A stretch of 14,814 nt of DNA from URNF01 sp045531495 (GTDB taxonomy: Bacteria; Bacillota; Clostridia; Oscillospirales; Acutalibacteraceae): assembly GCA_045531495.1 (NCBI GenBank), contig JAZSED010000016.1, positions 1-14,814 of the forward strand, written 5' to 3'. The translations under genes were made by a program, and so were the position numbers. The notes under the pieces were generated by a model, which did not search any database, was not told the DNA's origin, and saw only the letters and a list, made by a program, of their open reading frames with translations. How positions within the stretch are numbered: position 1 is the stretch's first letter; the number at the start of each line of letters is the position of its first letter. Below are positions 14,788 through 14,814 of the stretch, in pieces.

Positions 14788-14814
14788 CTTCGGGTAGAGT
14801 GAAAAGCCGCCTTC

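Overview
The window looks like a chromosomal segment of a Gram-positive, low-to-mid GC Firmicute, most likely a Clostridia member (Oscillospiraceae/Ruminococcaceae-like). Supporting signs are strong AGGAGG-type ribosome binding sites, sigma-A style promoters, a cell-wall sorting tail, G5/M23 wall hydrolase architecture and heterodimeric ABC exporters. This placement is inferred from gene style; no taxonomic marker gene is present.

Layout. (1) The left edge carries the 3' end of a G5-M23 peptidoglycan hydrolase, closed by a strong terminator (721-758). (2) A consensus promoter overlaid by a 30-bp near-palindrome drives a TetR-family regulator and, 16 bp downstream, a 2117-residue surface protein. 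That protein has a signal peptide, a VWA domain with an intact MIDAS, two Cna-B-like domains, seven pilin-type (FctA/Spy0128-like) repeats that each retain a Lys/Glu/Asn isopeptide triad, a Pro-rich wall spacer and a VQTGD sorting tail. (3) From 7961 to 8983 lies an intergenic/accessory patch: an inverted pair of REP-like palindromes, then a small divergent module (a hypothetical minus-strand protein and a plus-strand XRE regulator). The module shares a dyad-bearing control region and is bracketed by two identical 36-nt hairpins that act as bidirectional terminators between convergent genes.

(4) On the minus strand, 13107-8984 reads as one operon: two half ABC exporters whose genes overlap by 4 bp, followed by a GtrA-like four-helix membrane protein. 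Residue patterns show a heterodimeric exporter with one consensus and one degenerate ATP site. The operon's -35 element falls inside the terminator hairpin of the gene upstream. (5) Also on the minus strand, an XRE regulator and a branched-chain aminotransferase (ilvE) form a second operon with its own promoter. (6) The right edge has a strong extended -10 promoter pointing rightward at a gene outside the window.

The most noteworthy item is the autoregulated-looking TetR plus giant adhesin operon. The hairpin-bracketed mini-module at 8094-8974 is the least explained structure. No CRISPR array, tRNA, rRNA, transposase or integrase was seen.
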